Source: an alpha proteobacterium 3107
GTDB lineage: Bacteria > Pseudomonadota > Alphaproteobacteria > Rhodobacterales > Rhodobacteraceae
Assembly (NCBI GenBank): GCA_001483205.1
Contig: JPPB01000241.1
Span: 1-12,743 of the forward strand
Length of the DNA stretch: 12,743 bases
Direction of reading: 5' to 3'
Below the pieces are notes generated by a model. The model ran no database searches and was not told the DNA's origin. It was given only the letters and a program-made list of their open reading frames with translations. The position numbers and the translations under genes were made by a program. Of the stretch, positions 1 to 7,066 are shown piece by piece (position 1 is the stretch's first letter; each line of letters begins with the position of its first letter).

Positions 1-23
1 CCCGGCAATAAGCGCCCCACACC

Positions 24-965
24 CTATCCCCCCCGCTTTCGGCACCCCGACGGCGACGCCCCGAACTCCCGCCGGAAACAGGCCGAGAAATGGGCCGAAC
101 TTGCAAACCCGGTGGCCAGCGCGATCTCGGTCAGCCGCATGGTCGATTTCAGCAGCAACTCCCGCGCCACCCCCAGACGCAACCGCCGGTCAAACTGCAT
201 CGGGCTGTCCCCCAGATGGGCCCGAAACAGGCGGCTGATCTGGCGCGGGCCGACCCCGCACACCGACGCAATCTGCCTCAGCGACATCGGATCGGACACA
301 TGGTTCTCCATCAGCTCAATCACTGTCAGGACCGTCGGATTGGTGGTGCCGTATCGCTCTGCCCGGCCTGCGCGCTGCGGCCCGCCCGAGGGCCGGATGT
401 CTGCCTGCAAGAACCAGTCGCTGACCCGGCGCGCAAGCCCCGCCCCCCAGTGCCGGGCGATCAGGCCGTGCATCATGTCCACCGGGGCCGTCCCGCCCGC
501 ACAGGTCATCCGGTCGCGATCCACCACATACAGCGCCCGTTCCAGCAGCAGGTCAGGGTCGCCCCGGCGCAGCTCTTCAAAATGGTCCCAATGCACGGTC
601 ATCCGCCGCCGCGCCATCAGCCCCGCCTGCGCCAGAATCACCGGTCCGCCCGAGACGCCGCCCAAAATCACCCCCCGCCGGTCCAGACGCCGCAAACAGG
701 CGGTGATTTCGGGGGCAACCCCCGCCGTCACATTCGACCCCGCCACCACAAACACAATGTCGAACCCAAGCGGCGCTTTGCTGACCGGAATACCGTTGAT
801 CCGCGCGCCGCCGGAGCTGACCGAACGCCCGTCGCCCGGCCCGATATGGGCAATCTCGAAACACACCCGGTCATGCAGCAGGTTCGCCGCCCGCATCGAT
901 TCTGTCAGCGCGGCATAGGACAACAGGGCAAACCCCGGATTGGCAATGATCCCGATTCTGAGCAT
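24..965 (-). CDS. GlxA-family AraC-type transcriptional regulator (DJ-1/PfpI-like domain plus HTH)
   Basis: This 313-residue protein has two parts. The N-terminal half (about 1-190) has the DJ-1/PfpI-like fold of GlxA-type regulators. Its nucleophile-elbow motif GGVSGGPVILA (102-112) has Ser105 where enzymatic DJ-1 relatives carry Cys, so it probably senses a ligand and is not catalytic. The C-terminal half (about 212-310) has the two AraC helix-turn-helix segments, near 228-247 and 278-300, the second ending in the family pattern GFASSAHFSACFRREFG. Length is normal for the family. Known relatives such as Pseudomonas GbdR activate glycine betaine, dimethylglycine and sarcosine catabolism. Here the gene is divergent from soxB with 109 bases between the start codons, so I infer it activates the sox operon in response to a methylated glycine or related amine. 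The inducer cannot be read from sequence. Confidence 0.9.
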   Translation of the reverse strand: MLRIGIIANPGFALLSYAALTESMRAANLLHDRVCFEIAHIGPGDGRSVSSGGARINGIPVSKAPLGFDIVFVVAGSNVTAGVAPEITACLRRLDRRGVILGGVSGGPVILAQAGLMARRRMTVHWDHFEELRRGDPDLLLERALYVVDRDRMTCAGGTAPVDMMHGLIARHWGAGLARRVSDWFLQADIRPSGGPQRAGRAERYGTTNPTVLTVIELMENHVSDPMSLRQIASVCGVGPRQISRLFRAHLGDSPMQFDRRLRLGVARELLLKSTMRLTEIALATGFASSAHFSACFRREFGASPSGCRKRGG

Positions 966-1074
966 GGCGGTGAAAACCCCCTCGCCTGACCTGAACAGAC
1001 AATAACTGGTCCGTATCAGGAAAGTCTATTGCCGCCGATCCCCCTACCCTGCCGCAAAGGATGAGGTCAGGCAG
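966..1074. promoter_or_regulatory. Divergent control region between the GlxA-type regulator and soxB
   Basis: These 109 bases separate two divergent start codons and must hold both promoters and any operator. The ribosome-binding site of soxB is visible as GGATGAGG at 1059-1066. A 9-base inverted repeat lies near the two ends: GCCTGACCT at 984-992 and AGGTCAGGC at 1064-1072. A shorter inverted pair, CCTGA at 985-989 and TCAGG at 1016-1020, lies closer in. TCTATT at 1025-1030 could be a -10 element for soxB, but no good -35 precedes it, which would fit an activator-dependent promoter. Control by the adjacent regulator is inferred from gene layout. Confidence 0.5.
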
Positions 1075-2325
1075 ATGCGCTATTCCGGTTTCAGGGTGAT
1101 CATGGAGGGCCTGCGGGGCAATACCGGCTGGCAACCGGTCTGGCGGGAACCGGACCCGAAACCGGAATACGACATTATCATCATCGGCGGCGGCGGGCAT
1201 GGTCTGGCCACCGCCCATTATCTGGCCGGCACCCACGGCATCACCAATGTGGCGGTGCTTGAAAAGGGCTGGCTCGGCTCCGGCAATGCCGGGCGCAACA
1301 CCACCATCGTGCGCTCTAACTATCTGTTGCCGGACAACCAGCCCTTTTACGAGCTTTCGATGAAACTGTGGGAAGGGCTGGAACAGGATCTGAATTATAA
1401 CGCGATGATGTCGCAGCGCGGCATTGTCAATCTGTTCCACTCGGACGCTCAGCGGGATGCCGCCGTGCGGCGCGGCAATGCGATGCTGATGGCCGGGGCG
1501 GACGCGGTGCTGCTGGATCAGGACGGCATTCGCAGGATGTGCCCGTGGCTCGATTACGACAATGCGCGCTTTCCCATCCACGGGGGGCTGTTGCAGCCAC
1601 GGGCGGGCACGGCGCGCCATGACGCGGTGGTCTGGGGCTATGCGCGTGCGGCGGATGCGCGCGGCGTGGACCTGATCCAGAACTGCGAGGTCACCGGCTT
1701 TCATATCGAGGGCGGCACCTGCCGGGGCGTCGAGACCACACGCGGGCCGATCCGCGCACAAAAAGTCGCCGCCTGTGTCGCCGGGTCATCAAGCCGCCTG
1801 ATGTCGCAGGCCGGAATGCGCCTGCCGATCGAGAGCCATGTGCTTCAGGCGTTCGTCTCTGAGGGGCTGAAGCCGGTGCTGCCCGGTGTGGTCACCTTCG
1901 GGGCCGGGCATCTCTATATCAGCCAGTCCGACAAGGGCGGGCTGGTCTTTGGCGGCAATCTTGACGGCTACAACAGCTATGCGCAGCGCGGCAATCTGCC
2001 GGTTGTCGAGGATGTTTGCGAAGGCGCAATGGCGCTGATGCCGATGATCGGGCGCGCCAGGCTGCTGAGGATGTGGGGCGGCGTCATGGACATGTCGATG
2101 GACGGTTCCCCGTTCATCTGCAAGACCCATATCGACGGCCTCTATTTCAACGGCGGCTGGTGCTATGGCGGGTTCAAGGCCACGCCCGGCTCCGGCTATT
2201 GCTATGCGCATCTGCTGGCCACGGATCAGCCGCACCCGGTGGCGGGCGCGTTCCGGCTCGACCGCTTCACCCGTGGCGCGCCGATTGACGAAAAGGGCGA
2301 GGGTGCCCAACCGAACCTGCACTAA
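1075..2325 (+). CDS. soxB: Sarcosine oxidase-type enzyme, beta subunit (FAD/FMN)
   Basis: This 416-residue protein is the catalytic flavoprotein subunit of a heterotetrameric sarcosine oxidase. It carries an N-terminal dinucleotide-binding motif (IIIIGGGGHG, 34-43) for FAD. The GTARHD segment places His182 where characterised beta subunits attach FMN covalently. The C-terminal GGFKATPGSG stretch supplies the conserved active-site lysine region. The start at 1075 is supported by a ribosome-binding site and by the MRYSGF opening and Trp-Gln-Pro motif expected at the N-terminus of this family. The known reaction is sarcosine plus tetrahydrofolate plus O2 to glycine, 5,10-methylene-tetrahydrofolate and H2O2 in the cytoplasm. 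It is the first gene of a B-D-A-G operon. The homologous N-methylglutamate dehydrogenase subunit (MgdA) has the same gene order. No gmaS or mgs genes lie in the window, so sarcosine or a similar substrate is preferred, but substrate identity is inference. Confidence 0.93.
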   Translation: MRYSGFRVIMEGLRGNTGWQPVWREPDPKPEYDIIIIGGGGHGLATAHYLAGTHGITNVAVLEKGWLGSGNAGRNTTIVRSNYLLPDNQPFYELSMKLWEGLEQDLNYNAMMSQRGIVNLFHSDAQRDAAVRRGNAMLMAGADAVLLDQDGIRRMCPWLDYDNARFPIHGGLLQPRAGTARHDAVVWGYARAADARGVDLIQNCEVTGFHIEGGTCRGVETTRGPIRAQKVAACVAGSSSRLMSQAGMRLPIESHVLQAFVSEGLKPVLPGVVTFGAGHLYISQSDKGGLVFGGNLDGYNSYAQRGNLPVVEDVCEGAMALMPMIGRARLLRMWGGVMDMSMDGSPFICKTHIDGLYFNGGWCYGGFKATPGSGYCYAHLLATDQPHPVAGAFRLDRFTRGAPIDEKGEGAQPNLH

Positions 2326-2337
2326 GGGGGCGACGGC

Positions 2338-2625
2338 ATGATCATCAATCACCCGCTGCTGGGGCCAAGGGACGCCGCCGAGTTCACCTATCTGGGCGAT
2401 GCAAGCCTGCTGGCGCGACCCGACTGGCAGTCAGAAACCGCCGCCGGGGATTTCGACGCCTGGCTGCACCTGCGCGACAACCCGGCGGGCGAGCACCGCG
2501 AATTGTGGTTCCATGAGCAGGGGGACCGGTCATGGCTGATCGTCACCCGCAACACCCTGACCCATGAGATCACCGGGGTGGAGATGGCGCGGGACGGGGC
2601 ACCGGCACGGGGGACAGACACATGA
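2338..2625 (+). CDS. soxD: Sarcosine oxidase-type enzyme, delta subunit lacking zinc-site cysteines
   Basis: This small 95-residue subunit is recognised by its position between soxB and soxA, its length, and family segments such as HPLLGPRDAAEFTYLG (5-20), RDNPAGEHRE (46-55) and a Trp-x-His-x-x-Gly stretch. Characterised delta subunits hold a structural zinc through a CPxCG motif near the N-terminus plus His59 and Cys63. Here the first motif reads HPLLG (5-9), His59 is kept, and position 63 is Asp. The protein has no cysteine at all, so zinc binding as in the known enzymes is unlikely. A ribosome-binding site (AAGGGGG, 2324-2330) precedes the ATG, 12 bases after soxB ends. The stop overlaps the soxA start by four bases (ATGA), implying coupled translation. 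It may belong to a paralogous, zinc-free clade of the complex. Confidence 0.88.
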   Translation: MIINHPLLGPRDAAEFTYLGDASLLARPDWQSETAAGDFDAWLHLRDNPAGEHRELWFHEQGDRSWLIVTRNTLTHEITGVEMARDGAPARGTDT

Positions 2626-5570
2626 CCGGCACAAACCGCATTCCCGGCGGGCTGATTGACCGCGACAAGCCGCTCGGTTTCACCTTCAATGGCCGCGCGT
2701 TTCAGGGCTTTGCCGGGGACACCCTTGCCTCTGCGCTCATCGCCAACGGGCAGCGGCTGATCGGGCGGTCGTTCAAATATCACCGCCCCCGGGGGATTTT
2801 CACCGCCGGGCCGGAAGAGCCGAACGCGCTGGTTGAATTGCGCACCGGCGCGTCTCAGGAGCCGAACACACGGGCCACCACGACAGAGCTGTTCGAGGGG
2901 CTGAACGCCCGCAGCCAGAACCACCGCGGATCGCTGAAATACGATATAATGGCCGTCAATGACCTGTTCGCGCGGTTCCTGTCGGCGGGGTTCTATTACA
3001 AGACCTTCATGTGGCCGAAATCTTTCTGGGAGCGGGTATATGAGCCGATTATCCGTGCCTCTGCCGGGTTGGGGCGGCTGTCGATGCAGGCCGATCCCGA
3101 TCACTATGACAAGGGCTTTCTGCATTGCGATGTGCTGATTATCGGCGCGGGTCCGGCGGGGCTTCAGGCGGCGCTGTCTGCCGGGCGTGCGGGGGTGCGG
3201 GTGATCCTGGCTGATGAGGATTTTCGCATGGGCGGTCGCCTGAACGCCGAGCGGTGCGAGGTGGCCGGGACCGGCGGGGCGACCTGGGCAGCGGCGGCAG
3301 TGGCCGAGCTTGAAAGCATGGGCAATGTCCGGCTGATGACCCGCACCACCGTCTATGGGGTGTTTGATCACGGCATCTACGGGGCGCTGGAGCGCAACAC
3401 CGACCACCTGCCCGATGCCGCCGGTGCGCCGCGCCAAACCCTTTGGCGCATCTATGCCGGGCGGTCGGTTCTGGCGACGGGCGCGACCGAACGTTCCGTT
3501 GCATTCGGCAACAATGACCGGCCGGGGGTGATGCTGGCCGGGGCGGTGCGGGCCTATGTCAACCGCTATGGCGCGACCCCCGGCAGGCGCGTCGCCGTCT
3601 TCACCAATAATGACGACGGGTGGCGCACCGCCCGCGACCTGCGCGCGCACGGTATCGAGATCGCGGCGGTGATCGACAGCCGGACCGACACCGCCCCCAA
3701 CCCGTTCCCCGAGGTGAAGACTCTGTTCGGCGAGGCCGTGGCAGAGACATGCGGGCGCGGGGGCCTGCGGGAAATCATCACCACCGGCGGGAAACGGATC
3801 AGCGCCGATTGCCTTGCGGTTTCAGGCGGTTGGACCCCGAACCTGCATCTGACCTGTCATCTGGGGGGCAAACCGGTCTGGCGGGATGATCTGGCCGCCT
3901 TTGTCCCCGGCAATGCCCTGCCCCCCGGCATGAGGGTTGCAGGGGCCGCCGCCGGGCAGATGACACTGGCCCGCTGCCTGCAAGAGGGCGATGCCGCCGG
4001 GCGCGCCGTGGCCGAAGATTTGGGCCGGGCCGCCCCCGCCGCCAATGTGCCAAAGGCAACGGACGAACCTGCGGGCATCACCGCGCTGTGGCAGGTGAAG
4101 GGCGCGCGCGGGCGCTGCTGGGTTGACCTTCAGAACGACGTGACCACCAAGGACATCACGCTGTCCCACCGCGAGGGCTTTCGTTCTGTCGAGCATCTCA
4201 AACGCTATACAACCCTTGGCATGGCGACGGATCAGGGCAAGACCTCGAACCTTCCCGGCCTTGCGCTGATGGCCGAGGCGTCGGGCAAGACCATCCCCGA
4301 AACCGGCACCACGACATTTCGCCCGCCTTATGTGCCGGTTGCGATCGGCGCGTTCGGGGCAGGCGCGAAAGGCGCGGGGTTCAAGCCCGTCCGCCTGACG
4401 CCTTCCCATGAATGGGCGCGGGACCGGGGCGCGGTGTTTACCGAGGCCGGGCAGTGGCTGCGCGCGCAGTGGTATCCGCAGCCCGGCGAAACCGACTGGC
4501 GCACCTCTGCAAACCGGGAGGCACAGACAACCCGCAACGCGGTCGGCATCTGCGATGTCACCACCCTTGGTAAGATCGACATCAAGGGCCGGGACGCCGC
4601 CGCATTCCTGAACCTTGTCTATACAAACGGGTTCGCCAAATTGCCGGTCGGTAAGGTGCGCTACGGGCTGATGCTGCGCGAGGACGGGATTGTCTATGAT
4701 GACGGCACCACGTCAAGACTGGGCGAAAACCATTTCGTGATGACCACCACCACCGCCAATGCGGGGCTTGTCTATCAGCGGCTGGAATTTGCGCGGCAAT
4801 GTCTGGCGGCGCATCTGGACGTGCATCTGATCTCTGTCACCGATGGCTGGGCGCAATTCGCCGTGGCCGGGCCGGAATCCCGCGCCCTGCTGCAAAAGAT
4901 CGTCGATGCCGGGCATGACATTTCAAACGCGGCCTTCCCGTATATGGCCTGCGGCGAAATGACCGTTTGCGGCGGCATTCGCGCCCGTCTGTTCAGGATT
5001 TCCTTCTCGGGAGAGCTGGCCTATGAGATCGCGGTGCCCGCGCGCTATGGCGACAGCATGATCCGCGCCCTGATCGCGGCGGGTGAGCCGTTCGGCGTTG
5101 CCCCCTACGGCACCGAGGCACTGGGGATCATGCGGATCGAAAAGGGCCATCCGGTGGCGGCGGAACTGACCGGGCAGACCACCGCGCGGATGCTGGGCAT
5201 GGCGCGAATGGTGTCGGACAAGAAGGACTGCATCGGCAATGTCCTGTCCCGCAGGCCGGAAATGACCGCGCCGGGGCAGCCCCGCCTGATGGGGTTTCGC
5301 CCCGTGGACAGGGCGCAGATGCTGACTGCGGGCGCGCATTTCATCGCCAGGGGCGCAGAGGCGGTTACCGAAAATGATCAGGGCTGGATGACATCGGTTG
5401 CCTGGTCGCCCGCGCTTGGCCATTCCGTCGGACTGGGGTTTATCGCGCGCGGAGAGGACCGCATCGGCGAGGTGGTGCGCGCCTGGGACGGTTTGCGCAA
5501 GACCGACATCGAGGTGGAAATCGTGTCGGCCCATTTTGTTGATCCGGAAGGGGAGCGTCTTCGTGCCTGA
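2622..5570 (+). CDS. soxA: Sarcosine oxidase-type enzyme, alpha subunit (NAD- and folate-binding)
   Basis: This 982-residue protein is of normal length for the alpha subunit. Residues 15-100 form the N-terminal 2Fe-2S-ferredoxin-like domain without a cluster, including GRSFKYHRPRGI. A Rossmann motif, DVLIIGAGPAG (170-180), opens the NAD-binding domain. A linker region with FRPPYVPV near 570 leads into the GcvT-like tetrahydrofolate-binding half, which begins near residue 596 at HEWARDRGAVF. In the known enzyme this subunit binds NAD, helps hold the FMN at the alpha-beta interface, and passes the methylene group from the demethylation product to tetrahydrofolate. It starts inside the soxD stop (ATGA overlap) and ends 8 bases inside soxG, so the operon is translationally coupled. 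I see no frameshift or truncation. Confidence 0.94.
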   Translation: MTGTNRIPGGLIDRDKPLGFTFNGRAFQGFAGDTLASALIANGQRLIGRSFKYHRPRGIFTAGPEEPNALVELRTGASQEPNTRATTTELFEGLNARSQNHRGSLKYDIMAVNDLFARFLSAGFYYKTFMWPKSFWERVYEPIIRASAGLGRLSMQADPDHYDKGFLHCDVLIIGAGPAGLQAALSAGRAGVRVILADEDFRMGGRLNAERCEVAGTGGATWAAAAVAELESMGNVRLMTRTTVYGVFDHGIYGALERNTDHLPDAAGAPRQTLWRIYAGRSVLATGATERSVAFGNNDRPGVMLAGAVRAYVNRYGATPGRRVAVFTNNDDGWRTARDLRAHGIEIAAVIDSRTDTAPNPFPEVKTLFGEAVAETCGRGGLREIITTGGKRISADCLAVSGGWTPNLHLTCHLGGKPVWRDDLAAFVPGNALPPGMRVAGAAAGQMTLARCLQEGDAAGRAVAEDLGRAAPAANVPKATDEPAGITALWQVKGARGRCWVDLQNDVTTKDITLSHREGFRSVEHLKRYTTLGMATDQGKTSNLPGLALMAEASGKTIPETGTTTFRPPYVPVAIGAFGAGAKGAGFKPVRLTPSHEWARDRGAVFTEAGQWLRAQWYPQPGETDWRTSANREAQTTRNAVGICDVTTLGKIDIKGRDAAAFLNLVYTNGFAKLPVGKVRYGLMLREDGIVYDDGTTSRLGENHFVMTTTTANAGLVYQRLEFARQCLAAHLDVHLISVTDGWAQFAVAGPESRALLQKIVDAGHDISNAAFPYMACGEMTVCGGIRARLFRISFSGELAYEIAVPARYGDSMIRALIAAGEPFGVAPYGTEALGIMRIEKGHPVAAELTGQTTARMLGMARMVSDKKDCIGNVLSRRPEMTAPGQPRLMGFRPVDRAQMLTAGAHFIARGAEAVTENDQGWMTSVAWSPALGHSVGLGFIARGEDRIGEVVRAWDGLRKTDIEVEIVSAHFVDPEGERLRA

Positions 5571-6153
5571 ATACACCCTGACAGCCCAAAGCCCGCTGAA
5601 CGGCGCGGAAGAAACCATCGGTGACGTGAAGATCGCCGAACAACGCTTTGAAATTGTTTCGATTGCCGTGCCGCAGGGGGGTGGGGACCGGCTGTCGGCG
5701 GCATTGGACAGGGCGTTCGGCCTGCGCCTGCCGGTCGCTGGCGGGTCCGTGCGTTCGGCGGACGGGTCGCTGAACCTGCTGTGGACCGCGCCCGACCAGT
5801 GCCTGTTGCTGGCCGGGGACAGGAGCATCGACTTTGACCGCGAGGCAGAAGCGGCCCTGGACGGGGCCGGATATGTCACCCTGCAATCGGACAACTGGGC
5901 GGTGATCGCGCTGTCGGGGGGGGATTGCCGCCGGGTGCTTGAACGGCTGACGATGATCGACACCGGGGCAGAGCAGTTTCCCGTCGGCAGTGTGGCCCGC
6001 AGCCTGATGCGGCATCTGGGGGTGATCCTGACCAGAACCGGCGATGACAGCTATCTGTTGCTGTCGGCTGCGTCGTCGGCGCTGAGCTTTTGGGAAGATG
6101 TGCGTCATGCGGCGCAGGCTGTTGCGGCTCTGAAAGCGCTTACATCCGGGTGA
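5563..6153 (+). CDS. soxG: Sarcosine oxidase-type enzyme, gamma subunit
   Basis: This is a 196-residue subunit translated from a GTG start at 5563, reading MPEYTLTAQSPLNG. The start is chosen because GGAAGGGGAG at 5546-5555 is a strong ribosome-binding site and because the reading frame open further upstream, to 5398, lies wholly inside soxA. The protein has the GcvT-like gamma-subunit character, with SLNLLWTAPDQCLLLAG near 66-82 and LQSDNWAVIALSG near 107-119. It is the fourth and last gene of the operon and overlaps the soxA end by 8 bases. The subunit is required for the assembled tetramer in known systems; its exact role is structural or unclear. The last codons (Ala-Leu-Lys-Ala-Leu-Thr) contain a 17-base sequence that recurs 139 bases downstream, so the C-terminal tail may be recently altered or may host an operator. 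Confidence 0.9.
   Translation: MPEYTLTAQSPLNGAEETIGDVKIAEQRFEIVSIAVPQGGGDRLSAALDRAFGLRLPVAGGSVRSADGSLNLLWTAPDQCLLLAGDRSIDFDREAEAALDGAGYVTLQSDNWAVIALSGGDCRRVLERLTMIDTGAEQFPVGSVARSLMRHLGVILTRTGDDSYLLLSAASSALSFWEDVRHAAQAVAALKALTSG
6131..6144. promoter_or_regulatory. LacI-family-operator-like palindrome, copy 1 (within soxG 3' end)
   Basis: TGAAAGCGCTTACA fits the LacI/CcpA-type operator pattern TGWAANCGNTNWCA at every fixed position. It lies in the last codons of soxG. The identical site recurs at 6270-6283, and the identity extends three bases (CTC) upstream in both copies. No LacI-type regulator gene lies in the window, so function is inferred from the motif only. Confidence 0.4.
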
Positions 6154-6212
6154 AGCCCCCGCCATGGGACCATGACATTGCCCATATCCCGCTCTGTATG
6201 AGGCCCCTGCAT

Positions 6213-6255
6213 ATTGGTGCATCAGCGGCCAACCTGTCCCGCCCGGCTTGGCCAT
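6213..6255. repeat. Interspersed repeat, copy 1, with GGCCAA/TTGGCC stem
   Basis: This is a short repeat in the soxG-bolA gap. Its core at 6224-6247 (AGCGGCCAAC followed by CTGTCCCGCCCGGC) is identical over 24 bases to 11376-11399 in the tkt-gap spacer. Similarity extends leftwards at 7 of 11 positions. The copy contains a 6-base inverted pair, GGCCAA at 6227-6232 and TTGGCC at 6248-6253, around a 15-base loop. The last 15 bases, 6241-6255, recur at 11538-11552. Its nature is unknown: it could be a dispersed extragenic repeat or the remnant of a non-coding element. Confidence 0.65.
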
Positions 6256-6269
6256 TATCCAGAGGTCTC

Positions 6270-6283
6270 TGAAAGCGCTTACA
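6270..6283. promoter_or_regulatory. LacI-family-operator-like palindrome, copy 2 (upstream of bolA)
   Basis: This is the second exact copy of TGAAAGCGCTTACA, 139 bases after the first and about 33 bases upstream of the candidate bolA -35 element. Two identical operator-like sites at this spacing could support repression by DNA looping. The alternative is that the 17-base direct repeat (6128-6144 and 6267-6283) is a duplication scar. Confidence 0.4.
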
Positions 6284-6316
6284 AGGGGAAATTCCGGGCA
6301 CCCCCCGTCTCTGCCC

Positions 6317-6345
6317 TTGCGCACCCGCACCCCTGCGCATAGATT
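6317..6345 (+). promoter_or_regulatory. Candidate sigma-70-type promoter of bolA-grxD
   Basis: TTGCGC at 6317-6322 and TAGATT at 6340-6345 are separated by 17 bases, giving a plausible -35/-10 pair. A start point near 6352 would leave a leader of roughly 23 bases before the bolA ATG. The -35 matches consensus only at its first three bases, so this is a suggestion. Confidence 0.35.
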
Positions 6346-6374
6346 CTCTGACCAGACCGGCAAGGACACCGCCC

Positions 6375-6617
6375 ATGGCCATGCACGCCCGCGAAATCGA
6401 AGAACTCATCCGCGCGGCCTTCCCCGACGCCCGGATCACCATCACCGATCTGGCGGGGGACGGCAACCACTACGCCGCCGAGGTGATCGACGCCTCTTTC
6501 CGTGGCCTGAACCGGGTTCAGCAACAGCGCGCCGTTTATGCGGCGCTGAAGGGCAAAATGGACGGCCCCGAGGGTGAACTGCACGCCCTGGCCCTGACGA
6601 CAAAAGCGCCGCAATGA
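6375..6617 (+). CDS. bolA: BolA-family protein
   Basis: This 80-residue protein is a complete BolA domain. The central segment, with HYAAEVID (32-39), FRGLNRVQQQRAVYAAL (42-58) and the closing GELHALALTT (67-76), is typical of the alphaproteobacterial BolA1-like group. His70 in the last motif is the conserved residue used for shared [2Fe-2S] cluster ligation with monothiol glutaredoxins. ATG 6375 is preferred over the in-frame ATG at 6381 because AAGGA at 6362-6366 sits 8 bases upstream of it. It is immediately followed by the CGFS glutaredoxin gene, its usual partner. The pair is known to act in cytoplasmic Fe-S cluster trafficking and iron signalling. It might alternatively be named ibaG, and a DNA-binding role is not excluded. 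Confidence 0.93.
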   Translation: MAMHAREIEELIRAAFPDARITITDLAGDGNHYAAEVIDASFRGLNRVQQQRAVYAALKGKMDGPEGELHALALTTKAPQ

Positions 6618-6655
6618 GCGGCACCCCGCCCCGGCACATTGAAAGGAACCGCAAG

Positions 6656-7021
6656 ATGACCGACGACGCACACACCCGGATCAGCGACACCATCCGCGCC
6701 AATGACGTGGTGCTCTATATGAAAGGCACCCGTGATATGCCGCGCTGCGGGTTTTCTTCGCGCGTGGCCGGGGTGCTGAACTTCATGGGCGTGGACTATA
6801 AGGACATCGACGTTCTGACTGACGACGCCATCCGTCAGGGAATAAAGGATTATTCCGACTGGCCAACCATCCCGCAGCTCTATGTCAAGGGCGAGTTTGT
6901 CGGCGGCTGTGACATCATAACCGAGATGACGCTTTCCGGCGAGCTGGACACGCTGCTGGAGCAGAACGGCGTCGCCTATGACCGGGACGCGGCGGATAAG
7001 ATACGTGAGGCAAATGCCTGA
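6656..7021 (+). CDS. grxD: Monothiol glutaredoxin, Grx4/GrxD type (CGFS)
   Basis: This 121-residue protein is a single-domain monothiol glutaredoxin. It shows the active site CGFS (31-34), the upstream Lys23, the cis-proline motif TIPQLYV (71-77) and GGCD (83-86), all of which bind glutathione. Members of the class bind a bridging [2Fe-2S] cluster as homodimers or with BolA, and deliver clusters or report iron status rather than reduce disulfides. I chose ATG 6656 because AAGGA (6643-6647) is well spaced from it. An in-frame ATG at 6614 overlaps the bolA stop (ATGA) but has no ribosome-binding site and adds an atypical tail, MSGTPPRHIERNRK. It is co-directional with bolA and probably in one operon. 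It ends 45 bases before the end of the convergent methyltransferase gene. Confidence 0.94.
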   Translation: MTDDAHTRISDTIRANDVVLYMKGTRDMPRCGFSSRVAGVLNFMGVDYKDIDVLTDDAIRQGIKDYSDWPTIPQLYVKGEFVGGCDIITEMTLSGELDTLLEQNGVAYDRDAADKIREANA

Positions 7022-7023
7022 TC

Positions 7024-7038
7024 AGGTTGAGAAAACCT
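7024..7038. other. Small hairpin between convergent genes
   Basis: AGGTT (7024-7028) and AACCT (7034-7038) form a 5-base stem with a GAGAA loop just after the grxD stop and before the convergent methyltransferase stop. It is too weak, and lacks a T-tract, to be called a terminator, but nothing better is visible in this 45-base gap. Confidence 0.25.
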
Positions 7039-7066
7039 CTGCATATCAGCCGCGCCCGGCACCCCC

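Noticed and set aside
90..989. Long plus-strand ORFs opposite the GlxA-type regulator
   Set aside because: The encoded proteins are Arg/Pro/His-rich with no motif. They are antisense shadows of a gene with clear AraC and DJ-1-like motifs.
5398..5562. Longer soxG reading frame starting at 5398
   Set aside because: The extra 55 codons lie wholly inside soxA in another frame. The GTG at 5563 has a strong ribosome-binding site and gives the family N-terminus.
6161..6175. Short palindrome around ATGG/CCAT after soxG as a terminator
   Set aside because: The stem is short, AT/GC mixed and has no T-tract. It does not qualify as a terminator.
6614..6655. Upstream ATG for grxD overlapping the bolA stop (ATGA)
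   Set aside because: There is no ribosome-binding site, and the 14 added residues are unlike the family. The ATG at 6656 has AAGGA at good spacing.
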